In this document: positions 1 through 7,342 of the stretch, piece by piece
How the letters are laid out: each line of letters begins with the position of its first letter
Position numbering within the stretch: position 1 is the stretch's first letter
DNA from: DASYRM01 sp036004405
Lineage (GTDB): Bacteria > Acidobacteriota > Vicinamibacteria > Vicinamibacterales > UBA2999
DNA length: 64,000 nt
Assembly (NCBI GenBank): GCA_036004405.1
Contig: DASYRM010000158.1
Span: 1-64,000 of the forward strand
Reading direction: 5' to 3'
Position numbers and translations under genes: made by a program
The notes under the pieces: generated by a model
Databases searched by the model: none
What the model saw: only the letters and a program-made list of their open reading frames with translations
What the model was told of the DNA's origin: nothing

Positions 1-2
1 CG

Positions 3-65
3 TTCAACGCCGAGGCCTATGGCGTGGCGGGCGCCGGTGCCACGCCTCGACCACGACGGCGTTAA
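3..65 (+). CDS. C-terminal tail of a gene truncated by the left window edge
   Basis: A plus-strand frame open from the first bases reads about 20 codons and stops at TAA (63-65). The tail is small and glycine/alanine-rich and ends in several arginines. The first dozen codons mostly end in G or C, as in neighbouring genes, which suggests a real gene end. It converges with the minus-strand YggU gene, whose stop codon occupies 62-64. No family can be recognised from so short a piece. Confidence 0.35.
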   Translation, partial: FNAEAYGVAGAGATPRPRRR

Positions 66-331
66 TCCTTTTTCAGCGCCGCCAGCACCGCCGCCGCAGA
101 TCGTTCGTCGATCCCTTCAAGCTGTACGCGCTTGGTGCGCGCGTGCGCGCCCGCCGCGATCGTGATCGCGCGCCGCGGCACGCCAAAGGTCGCGGCCAGC
201 AGCGCGACGAGCTCGCTGTTGGCGGCGCCCTCGACCGGCGGCGATTTCAAACGGACCTTCAGCGAGCCGTCCGGTGCGACGGCAATTCCAGGTTTGGACG
301 CCCGTGGAATGACCTTGACCGCCAGAATCAC
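62..331 (-). CDS. yggU: YggU/DUF167 family protein
   Basis: This 89-residue protein has the full length of the DUF167/YggU family (about 90-100 residues). The family hallmarks are visible: VKVIPRASKPG near the N-terminus, then LKVRLKSPPVEGAAN in the middle. The family is a small cytosolic alpha/beta fold without an established biochemical role. In many bacteria it sits beside yggS, yggT and divIVA; here yggS and divIVA lie together about 27 kb away. The start is GTG (329-331), only 8 bases after the stop of the hybrid kinase on the same strand, so the two are probably co-transcribed. Family assignment is firm; function is unknown. Confidence 0.87.
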   Translation of the reverse strand: MILAVKVIPRASKPGIAVAPDGSLKVRLKSPPVEGAANSELVALLAATFGVPRRAITIAAGAHARTKRVQLEGIDERSAAAVLAALKKD

Positions 332-339
332 GGTGGGTC

Positions 340-1635
340 TCAGCTGGCCAGGCGCACGGGCACGGGGCCACGAGGGCCGCGGCCGAGTGCACCGCGTACG
401 GCGTGCAACAGGTCGCGCGCGGCGACGGGCTTCTGAACCAGGTGCGACCGTGATTTCAGAACGCCGTCGCGCATGAGCGTGTCGGCCGAGTAGCCCGAGA
501 GATAGATGGCGCGCGTTTCGGGATGCCCTTCCACGAGGAGCGTCACCATCTCGGGTCCGCTCATCTCCGGCATGATCACGTCCGAGAGTACCAGGTCGAT
601 CGAGCCGGCGTGCGCGCGGGCGGCGGCCAGCGCTTCCCTCGGACCGCTGGCCTGCAGCACGGCGTAGCCGTGCCGGCGCAGCACGCTGCCGACCACGGTG
701 CGCACCGCGCGGTCGTCTTCAACCAGCAGCACCGTTTCCGCCTGCCCGGCAAGAACCTGCGCCGCGGCGGCCTCGTGGCGCGCGACCAGCGGCTTGGCCG
801 TCGCAGGGAAATGAATCGTGAAGGTCGTGCCCTGGAGAGGCGCGCTCTCGACGCCGATGTGCCCACCCAGCTGCTTGACGACGCCGTACACCGTCGAGAG
901 CCCGAGCCCGCTGCCCTTGCCGGCACCCTTGGTGGTGAAGAACGGTTCGAAAATCCGCTCGCGCGTCGCCTCGTCCATGCCGCAGCCCGTGTCGCGCACG
1001 GTCAGGCGGACGTAGTGGCCCTCGGATAGATCGCGGGTCTCTGTCTGCACGGTCACTCGATCGAGGTCCACCTGCAGGGTGCCGCGCCCTGACATCGCAT
1101 CCCGCGCGTTGACGGCCAGGTTGATGAGCACCTGCTCGAGCTGTACCCGGTCGGCCTCGATCGGGCAGGCCTCGGAGGCGGTCCGGAGCTCCAGGCGGAC
1201 GCTCTCGCCGATCAGTCGGGTCAGCATGTGGCTGGTGTCCGAGAGCACCGCGTTCAGATCGACCGGCCGGATGGTGAGCACCTGCTTGCGGCCGAAGGCC
1301 AGGAGCTGGCGGGTGAGATCGCTGCCGCGGCGCGCGGCCTCCTGGATTTCCCGGAGGTCGTTCCGCGTCGTGCCGGTTTCGGGCGCGTCGGCCAGGAGCA
1401 TGTCGGCGTAGCCCTGGATCACCATCAGGATGTTGTTGAAGTCGTGGGCCACGCCGCCGGCCAGATGGCCGATGGCTTCGAGCTTCTGGGCCTGGCGCAG
1501 CTCGGCCTCGAGCCGACGGCGATCCTCGACCTCGGCCCGCAGGGCGAGGTTCGCGGCCCTGAGAGCGTGCGCCGGTCCGGCCCCGGCGAACCAGGCGGTC
1601 ATACGGGCCACCACTCGGGTAAACAGCCTATGCAT
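340..1635 (-). CDS. Soluble hybrid histidine kinase with C-terminal receiver
   Basis: This 431-residue protein lacks membrane segments and a recognisable sensor domain. Order: short coiled N-terminus (1-50); HisKA with the GGVAHDFNNIL H-box, phospho-acceptor His64; ATPase domain with N-box around Asn172-Asn176, DTGCGM at 215-220 and GSGLGLS at 241-247; receiver from about 302, with acidic Glu306-Asp307-Asp308, phospho-acceptor Asp352 and conserved Lys402. It resembles cytosolic kinases that form an internal phosphorelay. Input signal and output are unknown. No DNA-binding regulator is in the same operon, but a stand-alone receiver (2549-2950) and an AraC protein lie nearby on the same strand. 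A start at Met12 is also possible, since no strong ribosome-binding site marks the first ATG. Confidence 0.88.
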   Translation of the reverse strand: MHRLFTRVVARMTAWFAGAGPAHALRAANLALRAEVEDRRRLEAELRQAQKLEAIGHLAGGVAHDFNNILMVIQGYADMLLADAPETGTTRNDLREIQEAARRGSDLTRQLLAFGRKQVLTIRPVDLNAVLSDTSHMLTRLIGESVRLELRTASEACPIEADRVQLEQVLINLAVNARDAMSGRGTLQVDLDRVTVQTETRDLSEGHYVRLTVRDTGCGMDEATRERIFEPFFTTKGAGKGSGLGLSTVYGVVKQLGGHIGVESAPLQGTTFTIHFPATAKPLVARHEAAAAQVLAGQAETVLLVEDDRAVRTVVGSVLRRHGYAVLQASGPREALAAARAHAGSIDLVLSDVIMPEMSGPEMVTLLVEGHPETRAIYLSGYSADTLMRDGVLKSRSHLVQKPVAARDLLHAVRGALGRGPRGPVPVRLAS

Positions 1636-1773
1636 GAGTCCGTGGGATGTATCGGCGCATGGTGCAGAAACGAGCGGCCCCCGGCATCGACGGCTAACGA
1701 AACGAACATACTGCTAACTTTCTGTGCAGAGGAAGCGGCCGTACGAGCGGTCTCCGTCGTTCTTTACTGGTGT

Positions 1774-2589
1774 ATGAGTGACAGCACAGGTGCGCGCGGC
1801 TACCAGATTCACGAATTTGCCAGGCTGACCGGCCTGACGGTTCGCGCGCTGCAGCATTACGACCATCTCGGACTGCTCAAACCAGTGCGGAGCCGCGCCG
1901 GCCACCGCACCTACTCTGATCAGGATTTGCAGGCGCTCGTGCAGATTCTGGCTCTCAAGTCGGTCGGCGTCCCGCTGCGGCAGATCGCGGCGCTGCGGCG
2001 GTCGGGGGGGCCGGGCCTGGCTCGCGCCCTCCATATGCAGCGAGCCGTGCTCGAACGGCGGCGGCCGCTGCTCGAAAGGGCGATCACCGCCATCCAGAAC
2101 GTCGAGCTCGCGCTTGAAAAGGGCGAGGAAGCGGATCCCGCTACCCTCCGCAGCCTGATCGAGGCAGTTGGTCCCCAGGAGGATCTACCGCCGGGGCTCG
2201 ATGACGCTCCCGCTGAGGCCGCACGAGCGCCCGCGCCTCGGACACCAGACCGGGCGGAGCTGCGGCGCCGGTGGCAACAGCTGCTGGACGACGTGGCGCA
2301 GGTGGCGCACTCCGATCCGGCCGGGCCGGAAGCGCAGGCGATTGCCGGGCGCTGGGTCGATCTGCTGCAGGAGCTCGCGGGAAGCGGCGCGGCGCTGGAT
2401 GCGCAGCTGGTGAAGAGCGCCGCGTTTCTGGGCGCCGCGGCCCGCACGCACTCGAACGGGACGCCGGCCGAACGGGCGTGGGAATTCGTGGGACGGGCGC
2501 TGGCGGCGCGGGGGGCGGATAGCGCCGGGGCGGGCGCGTCGGTGACGGCTAGTTCCGTTCCGGAGACGCCGACGGACCAGAAGGTTTGA
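1774..2589 (+). CDS. MerR family transcriptional regulator with TipAS-like C-terminus
   Basis: The 271-residue protein begins MSDSTGARGY. The frame is open further upstream, but that part runs antisense through the kinase gene, so the ATG at 1774 is preferred. Residues about 10-80 form a MerR winged helix: YQIHEFARLTGLTVRALQHY, then the wing HLGLLKPVRSRAGHRTYS. A dimerisation helix follows (about 85-125). The C-terminal half, with WQQLLDDVAQ and GRWVDLLQEL stretches, resembles the drug-binding TipAS helical domain, so the ligand could be a small molecule; that part is inference. Its 3' end overlaps the convergent receiver gene by 41 bases. Confidence 0.85.
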   Translation: MSDSTGARGYQIHEFARLTGLTVRALQHYDHLGLLKPVRSRAGHRTYSDQDLQALVQILALKSVGVPLRQIAALRRSGGPGLARALHMQRAVLERRRPLLERAITAIQNVELALEKGEEADPATLRSLIEAVGPQEDLPPGLDDAPAEAARAPAPRTPDRAELRRRWQQLLDDVAQVAHSDPAGPEAQAIAGRWVDLLQELAGSGAALDAQLVKSAAFLGAAARTHSNGTPAERAWEFVGRALAARGADSAGAGASVTASSVPETPTDQKV

Positions 2590-2950
2590 GGATCTCGTCC
2601 ACCTTCTTGAACAGCTCGGCCTGCGAGAACGGCTTCAGGAGGAACGGCTGTCCCGAGTCGGTCAGCCCTTCGCGGATGACCTCGTAGTCGTCCGCGTATC
2701 CCGAGATGTAGAGCACCTTCGTCTCGGCGCGCAGCTCCGACACGCGCGAGGCCAGGGCAAACCCGCTCATGCCGGGCATGACCACGTCGGTCAGCAGGAG
2801 ATCGATCGGGGTGGGATGGGCGGTCGCCACGGACAAGGCCTCGTCGCCGTCTCGCGCGTTCAGCACCGCGTAACCCGAGCCCTCGAGGAAGCGCCGCATC
2901 AGCTCCCGCAGGGCGTATTCGTTCTCGACCAGAAGGATCGTTTCCGCCAT
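2549..2950 (-). CDS. Stand-alone response regulator receiver protein
   Basis: This is a single CheY-like receiver of 133 residues. Visible are the acidic pocket Glu9/Glu11 (VENE rather than the usual VDDE), phospho-acceptor Asp55 in LLLTDVVMPG, and conserved Lys106 in LLKPF. There is no output domain; residues after about 120 are a short polar tail. Such proteins are phosphorelay intermediates or act by protein contact. The likely partner is an orphan kinase such as the hybrid kinase at 340-1635 on the same strand. The C-terminal 13 codons overlap the end of the MerR gene read from the other strand. Confidence 0.88.
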   Translation of the reverse strand: MAETILLVENEYALRELMRRFLEGSGYAVLNARDGDEALSVATAHPTPIDLLLTDVVMPGMSGFALASRVSELRAETKVLYISGYADDYEVIREGLTDSGQPFLLKPFSQAELFKKVDEILKPSGPSASPERN

Positions 2951-3042
2951 TCCTCTCTTCTTTTCGACTCAGCGCCGTGGTTGCACAAGAGCTACCGCGT
3001 TCGCATCGCCATGAAATTGCGTCGGACTGTGCAAAACCAGGA

Positions 3043-3915
3043 TCAGGAGAGCCGGACGGCGCGGCGGAAGTCGCCGGGGGTCAGGTTGAAGTGACTGCGG
3101 AACTGGCGGTCGAAGCTGGGGACGTGCTCGTAGCCGGTGCCCGACGAGATCTCCTTGATGCTCAACTCGCTTTCCTGGAGCAGCCGCGCCGCGGTGTTCA
3201 TCCGCGCGAGCTGCAGGTGGCGGTTGAACGTCACGCCGGTCTCTTTGAACACGAGACGGCTCAAGTACGAGCGGGAGACGCGCAGGTTCCTGGCCACGTC
3301 GTCGAGGCGGCAGGCCGAGTTGACGTGCCGCGACTCGACGTACTGCAGGACGGTCCGGACGCGGGGATCGACCACCGCTGGTGCCGACGACTGCAGCAGG
3401 GAATCGGCGCTGGCGACGTCCAGCGGCACCCGATCGGACACCTTCTCGGGCGCCAGCGTGGTGGCCAGCCGCTCGGCCAGTCGCGTGATCATCACGCGCG
3501 CCAGCACGCGTCCTGTGCGCGTGCGGAGCCGGCTGGCGGTGTCGAAGAGCGCCGGCGTCAGCGCCGCCGGCCGCGCCGGATCGTGCTGCTCGCTGAGCGC
3601 TAGCACCTGCCGGCACTCTTCGAGAAAGTCGAGCCACGCCAGCGATTCGTCGGCGACATCTGGTGCGGGCTGCGGTTCGTGCTCGTCCATCAGGATCCCA
3701 AATGCCCTCGCCCCCGCATAGGTGCCGGTTCGAGTCAGTACGATTGATGCTACGCGAACGCCCTGGGAGCTCGTCTGTTTTTCCCGCTCGTTTTGCACAC
3801 TCTGTGTGAGCTTCTCGTGCACAGCCGAAGCGCTACCGGGCGATGGCGGGTCCGCGTGCGTTGAGACCGGCGTCAGCTTGCGCGAGCGCCGACGAGGAAT
3901 CTCAGACCCAGCCAT
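3043..3915 (-). CDS. AraC family transcriptional regulator
   Basis: The C-terminal 100 residues (about 190-290) are a typical AraC double helix-turn-helix: LDDVARNLRVSRSYLSRLF-like first helix pair, then SIKEISSGTGYEHVPSFDRQF and the FNLTPGDFRR end motif. The N-terminal part has no recognisable ligand-binding or receiver domain. The first 75 residues are polar and low in complexity, so translation may begin at the internal ATG at 3690 (residue 76), which has GGGAT a few bases upstream; the protein would then be 215 residues. It shares the strand with the receiver gene, 92 bases upstream of it. Target genes cannot be read from the sequence. Confidence 0.82.
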   Translation of the reverse strand: MAGSEIPRRRSRKLTPVSTHADPPSPGSASAVHEKLTQSVQNEREKQTSSQGVRVASIVLTRTGTYAGARAFGILMDEHEPQPAPDVADESLAWLDFLEECRQVLALSEQHDPARPAALTPALFDTASRLRTRTGRVLARVMITRLAERLATTLAPEKVSDRVPLDVASADSLLQSSAPAVVDPRVRTVLQYVESRHVNSACRLDDVARNLRVSRSYLSRLVFKETGVTFNRHLQLARMNTAARLLQESELSIKEISSGTGYEHVPSFDRQFRSHFNLTPGDFRRAVRLS

Positions 3916-4076
3916 AGCCGCGATGTTCCCATCCGATCGATCAAAACGGAACTAGGGGAACCCTAAGCTGGGAAAACCCTGGTTAGAACGCGTGTGCGAC
4001 CGCCCTCTTCTGGAAACGCTGAGAGCGTCGTGTTTGGTCTGTCGATGTCCGCGCGAACGTGATCGCGCGACGACGC

Positions 4077-4724
4077 TCAGTGCTCGGAAGTTACGAGACC
4101 GGCGCGAATGGCGAAGCGCACAAGTCCGGGCACGTCGTGGATCTCGAGGCGGTTCATGAGCTCGGCGCGATGGAACTCGACGGTCTTGACGCTCACGTTG
4201 AGTTTCTCGGCAATCGCGCGCGTGCCGAAGCCCTGCGCCATCAGCTCCAGCGTTTCGCGCTGGCGGCGCGTGAGGCGCTTGAGCGGATCCTCGGTGGGGT
4301 CGTTCGACAGGTATTGTGCCGGCGTGCCTTTGACGCCGGGGCTCAAGTACGTCTCGCCGCGCATCACCGCCCGGATCGCGGCCTCGAGTTCCTGCACTCC
4401 CGCGTCTTTGACGATGTAGCCCGCGGCTCCGGCCTGCAGCGCCTTGCGCACGTACATCGCGTCGGTGTGCATGGACAGGATGATGGTGCGCGTCGGGGCA
4501 AATTCCTTGGCGACGCGCTCGGCGACCTCGAGCCCGTTCATGGCCGGCAGCGTGATGTCGAGCAGGATGAGATCGGGGCGCGCCGTAGAAACGAGCGAGA
4601 TGGCGTCCGGGCCGTTGTCGGCCTCGCCGACCACCTCCACGTCCGGAAGCGCCTGCAGCAACGCCCGGATGCCGGCGCGCATCAGGGTATGGTCTTCAAC
4701 CAGCACCACTCGGAGGGGGCCCAT
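4077..4724 (-). CDS. NarL/FixJ-type response regulator (LuxR HTH)
   Basis: This 215-residue protein has the standard two-domain plan. The receiver (3-120) has acidic Glu10-Asp11, phospho-acceptor Asp56 in LILLDITLP, and Lys106 in YIVKD. The LuxR-type helix-turn-helix (about 145-210) includes RLTRRQRETLELMAQG and NVSVKTVEFHRAELMNRL. Full length and all key residues are present, so it should be a phosphorylation-dependent DNA-binding regulator. No kinase is adjacent on the same transcript. A 192-base gap separates it from the divergent aldo/keto reductase gene, so both promoters probably lie there. Confidence 0.9.
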   Translation of the reverse strand: MGPLRVVLVEDHTLMRAGIRALLQALPDVEVVGEADNGPDAISLVSTARPDLILLDITLPAMNGLEVAERVAKEFAPTRTIILSMHTDAMYVRKALQAGAAGYIVKDAGVQELEAAIRAVMRGETYLSPGVKGTPAQYLSNDPTEDPLKRLTRRQRETLELMAQGFGTRAIAEKLNVSVKTVEFHRAELMNRLEIHDVPGLVRFAIRAGLVTSEH

Positions 4725-4916
4725 GAGTCTATGCCGTCGGTCGGCTCAGCTGAGGATAGTGAACCTGTTCGACCATCGAGGCAACTCCGATCATACCCTT
4801 CCAGCCCCCTGGGCACCGTTCTTCGGACGGCTAGCGAATTTTGTGTGCAAGCTGTGGCATCCTGACATTCTTTCAGGCGCTGGCCCTATTCCGGCCCGGA
4901 GCCTCCAGGAGCTGGC

Positions 4917-5948
4917 ATGGAATCTCGGCAATTAGGCGGATCAGGGCTGCGTGTGCCCGCGCTGAGCTTGGGCACCGCCACCTTCGGCGGCCAGGGCGAG
5001 TTCTTTCAGGCGTTTGGTGCCAACGGCGTCGCCGAGGCGACTCGGCTCGTGGACATCTGTCTCGACGCCGGTCTGACGATGTTCGACTCCTCGGACGTCT
5101 ATTCCGCCGGAACGGCCGAAACGATGCTCGGCCAGGCGCTCAAAGGCCGTCGCGCCCGCGCGCTGATTTCCACCAAGGGCACCTTCCGCGTGGGCGACGG
5201 GCCCAACGATCTGGGCTCGTCGCGCTACCACCTCGTGACGGCCGTGGAAATGAGCCTCAAGCGCCTGGGCACCGACTACATCGACCTCTATCAAATGCAC
5301 GGCTTCGACGCCGGCACCCCCGTCGAGGAGACCCTGAGCACCCTCGACGACCTGGTGCGTGCGGGCAAGGTTCGCTACATCGGCTGCTCCAACTTTTCCG
5401 GCTGGCACTTGATGAAGTCGCTCGCCGCCTCCGATCGGCACGGCTGGGCGCGCTACGTCGCCCACCAGGCGTACTACTCGCTCGTCGGCCGCGACTACGA
5501 ATGGGAGCTGATGCCGCTGGCGCTCGACCAGCGGGTAGGCACCGTCGTCTGGAGCCCGCTGGGATGGGGGCGGTTGACCGGCAGGATCCGGCGAGGGCAG
5601 CCGCTGCCCGACGTGAGCCGGTTGCGCAATCAGCAGGTGGTCGACTTTGGCCCGGCGGTGAGCGAGGAGCAGCTGTTCACGGTGGTCGATGCGCTCGACA
5701 CGGTGGCGCGCGAAACGGGCAAGACGGTGCCCCAGGTGGCCATCAACTGGCTGCTGCAGCGCCCGTCGGTCGCCACCGTGATCATTGGCGCGCGCACCGA
5801 GGAGCAGTTGCGGCAGAATCTGGGCGCGACCGGCTGGACGCTGTCGCGCGATCACGTCGCACGTCTCGACGCGGCCAGCGCGGTTACCCCGGTGTATCCC
5901 TACTGGCATCAGCGGGGCTTTGCCGAGCGGAACCCCCCGCCGATCTGA
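4917..5948 (+). CDS. Aldo/keto reductase
   Basis: This cytosolic NADPH-dependent oxidoreductase of 343 residues is a TIM barrel. The catalytic tetrad of the family is visible: Asp57 and Tyr62 (MFDSSDVYS), Lys87 (LISTKG) and His128 (YQMHGFD). C-terminal cofactor-binding sequence PSVATVIIGARTEEQLRQNL is present. The N-terminus MESRQLGGSGLRVPALSLG is typical of the subfamily that includes YghZ/YajO-like enzymes. The start is supported by AGGAG six bases before the ATG. Substrate is unknown. A double-hairpin repeat begins five bases after its stop codon. Confidence 0.92.
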   Translation: MESRQLGGSGLRVPALSLGTATFGGQGEFFQAFGANGVAEATRLVDICLDAGLTMFDSSDVYSAGTAETMLGQALKGRRARALISTKGTFRVGDGPNDLGSSRYHLVTAVEMSLKRLGTDYIDLYQMHGFDAGTPVEETLSTLDDLVRAGKVRYIGCSNFSGWHLMKSLAASDRHGWARYVAHQAYYSLVGRDYEWELMPLALDQRVGTVVWSPLGWGRLTGRIRRGQPLPDVSRLRNQQVVDFGPAVSEEQLFTVVDALDTVARETGKTVPQVAINWLLQRPSVATVIIGARTEEQLRQNLGATGWTLSRDHVARLDAASAVTPVYPYWHQRGFAERNPPPI

Positions 5949-5952
5949 AATA

Positions 5953-6020
5953 GCGAACCGGCGCCAAGCCGGTTTGCCAGATACTGTCGCGCGGTCCGCG
6001 TTGTTGGCGGGCCGCGCCAG
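5953..6020 (+). repeat. 68-base double-hairpin intergenic repeat, copy 1
   Basis: This copy matches 10284-10350 almost throughout (one single-base indel, a handful of substitutions). First hairpin: AACCGGC at 5956-5962 pairs with GCCGGTT at 5968-5974. Second hairpin: 5989-5999 pairs with 6007-6017 (11 pairs, one G-T). Most differences between the copies fall in loops (GCCAA against GTTAA; GTTGTTG against GCTCTTA), so the paired arms are conserved. It lies between the aldo/keto reductase stop and the creatininase-like gene. Confidence 0.85.
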
Positions 6021-6061
6021 GGCTCAGGGCTCAAGCACGAACGCTTGCAGGAGGCATTCAC

Positions 6062-6856
6062 ATGCGCACAGTCATCATCGCCGGCGCGCTGCTCATGGCC
6101 GCGGTATCGGTCTCGGCTCAGACCCGCTCGGTCTACATCGAGGATCTCACCTGGTTCGAAATCCGCGACGCGATGGCGGCGGGGAAGACGGCCGCCATCA
6201 TCTACGCCGGCGGCACCGAGCAGAACGGGCCGCACATGTCGCTGGCCAAGCACAACCTCATCGCGCGCCACGTGGCCGGTCAGATTGCCGAGCGGCTGGG
6301 CACCGCGCTCGTCTACCCGGTGATGCCGTACTCCCCGGCCGGTGACGCCACGGAGAAGACGGGGCACATGCGGTTCCCCGGCACCGTCACCTTGAGCTCG
6401 GAAGTCTTCCTGGGGGTGATGCGCCAGGTTGCGCAGAGCGCCGTCGCGGCCGGGTTCAAGCAGGTGTATCTGATGGGCGACCATGGCGGCGGGCAGGCCG
6501 AACTGCGCCTCGCGGCCGAGGGGCTCGACACCGATGCGCGGCGGAAGGGCGCGCGGGTGTTCTACGTCGACATCGCCACGCAGTCGGGCCAGCAGATGAA
6601 CGCCTATCTGGCCGAGCGCAAGATCACCCCCGGCGGGCACGCCGGCGTCACCGAGACGGCGCAGGTCGAGGCGCTCGACAAGGACGGCCGGCATATCCGC
6701 CGGGACCGCTTCGCGGCCAGCGCCGCGGGGCCCGAGCCGGCCGCGGGCGTGCTCGTCGACCCCACGCCGGCGACCGCCGACATGGGCAGGGTCTTTCTGG
6801 ATTACAAAGTGGCGAGTGCCGTAGAACAGATAAAGAAGTTCGCGGCTCAGAAGTGA
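6062..6856 (+). CDS. Secreted creatininase family amidohydrolase
   Basis: The 264-residue protein starts with a Sec signal peptide (about 1-20, ending SVSAQ), so it acts in the periplasm or outside. Creatininase-family metal-ligand motifs are present: Glu53 and His58 in GGTEQNGPHMSLAKHN, Asp140-His141 in LMGDHGGGQAE, and His193 and Glu198 in GGHAGVTETA. The family hydrolyses cyclic or linear amides (creatinine, the FAPy intermediate of riboflavin/F420 synthesis); the substrate here is unknown. The start is well supported by GGAGG eight bases upstream. It stands alone between a repeat element and a convergent small gene. Confidence 0.88.
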   Translation: MRTVIIAGALLMAAVSVSAQTRSVYIEDLTWFEIRDAMAAGKTAAIIYAGGTEQNGPHMSLAKHNLIARHVAGQIAERLGTALVYPVMPYSPAGDATEKTGHMRFPGTVTLSSEVFLGVMRQVAQSAVAAGFKQVYLMGDHGGGQAELRLAAEGLDTDARRKGARVFYVDIATQSGQQMNAYLAERKITPGGHAGVTETAQVEALDKDGRHIRRDRFAASAAGPEPAAGVLVDPTPATADMGRVFLDYKVASAVEQIKKFAAQK

Positions 6857-6925
6857 GGTTGTGGCGGCGCTGAACGGATCGGACGATTCCGTGGGCGGAG
6901 AAGGCCGGTCACACTGATTTGTAGC

Positions 6926-7150
6926 TCAGCTCATTCCGGCCTTTTCCAGCGTCAACGACCGCCCGGTGCGGATGACCGTGCGCTTCGTCGTCCATTTCAG
7001 GAAGCCCACGTCCACGAGAGCGTCGATGACGAAGCGGCAGTCGTCGGCGCCGATGTTCCACAGCCGCACGCCCTGGGCCATCGTCACTTCTAGCCCCGGC
7101 ATCTCCGCGAAGTCCTTTTCGACGCGCTCGACGAGTGTGTTGAACATCAT
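6926..7150 (-). CDS. Small conserved-looking protein, winged-helix-like
   Basis: This 74-residue basic-acidic protein has alternating helical segments (EMPGLEVTMAQGVRLWNI, DDCRFVIDALVDVGFL) and a beta-wing-like end (KWTTKRTVIRTG), reminiscent of a minimal winged helix. No signal or membrane segment. Two adjacent ATG codons (7150 and 7147) could start it; a strong ribosome-binding site is not seen. It converges with the creatininase gene. I cannot name a family; a small regulator is a guess from shape only. Confidence 0.6.
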   Translation of the reverse strand: MMFNTLVERVEKDFAEMPGLEVTMAQGVRLWNIGADDCRFVIDALVDVGFLKWTTKRTVIRTGRSLTLEKAGMS

Positions 7151-7317
7151 GCCCGGGTCTTGAGCAACTTGAAGGCCAGTGCCCCGTGCCCGCGTCGTGC
7201 GGCCGTTACTTTCTGAGCGCCAACGGGTTGGCTGGATCTTTGGCCCGCGCAGGGGCGCGAGTTAATGACAACTTTTCCGTAAGATCGTCAGATTCGACCT
7301 ACGGCTGTGTGGGATCA

Positions 7318-7342
7318 GGGCGGTCTGAAGACCGCCCGCTAG
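7318..7342 (-). repeat. CTTNAG-type inverted repeat at the ankyrin gene stop
   Basis: GGGCGGTCT (7318-7326) and AGACCGCCC (7329-7337) form a perfect 9-base stem around GA. On the minus strand it reads TAG, then CGGGCGGTCTTCAGACCGCCC. The TAG (7341-7339) is the stop codon of the ankyrin gene, so the element begins at the stop. Confidence 0.75.

Noticed and set aside
6901..6943. AAGGCCGG/CCGGCCTT inverted repeat as a terminator between the creatininase and small gene
   Set aside because: The 8-base arms are 27 bases apart and one arm lies in the coding end of the small gene; too weak to call.
7318..7342. Calling the inverted repeats intrinsic terminators
   Set aside because: Stems are strong, but none is followed by a run of T residues, several occur in tandem, and some are half copies. 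They may end transcripts, but the sequence does not show the classic signal.
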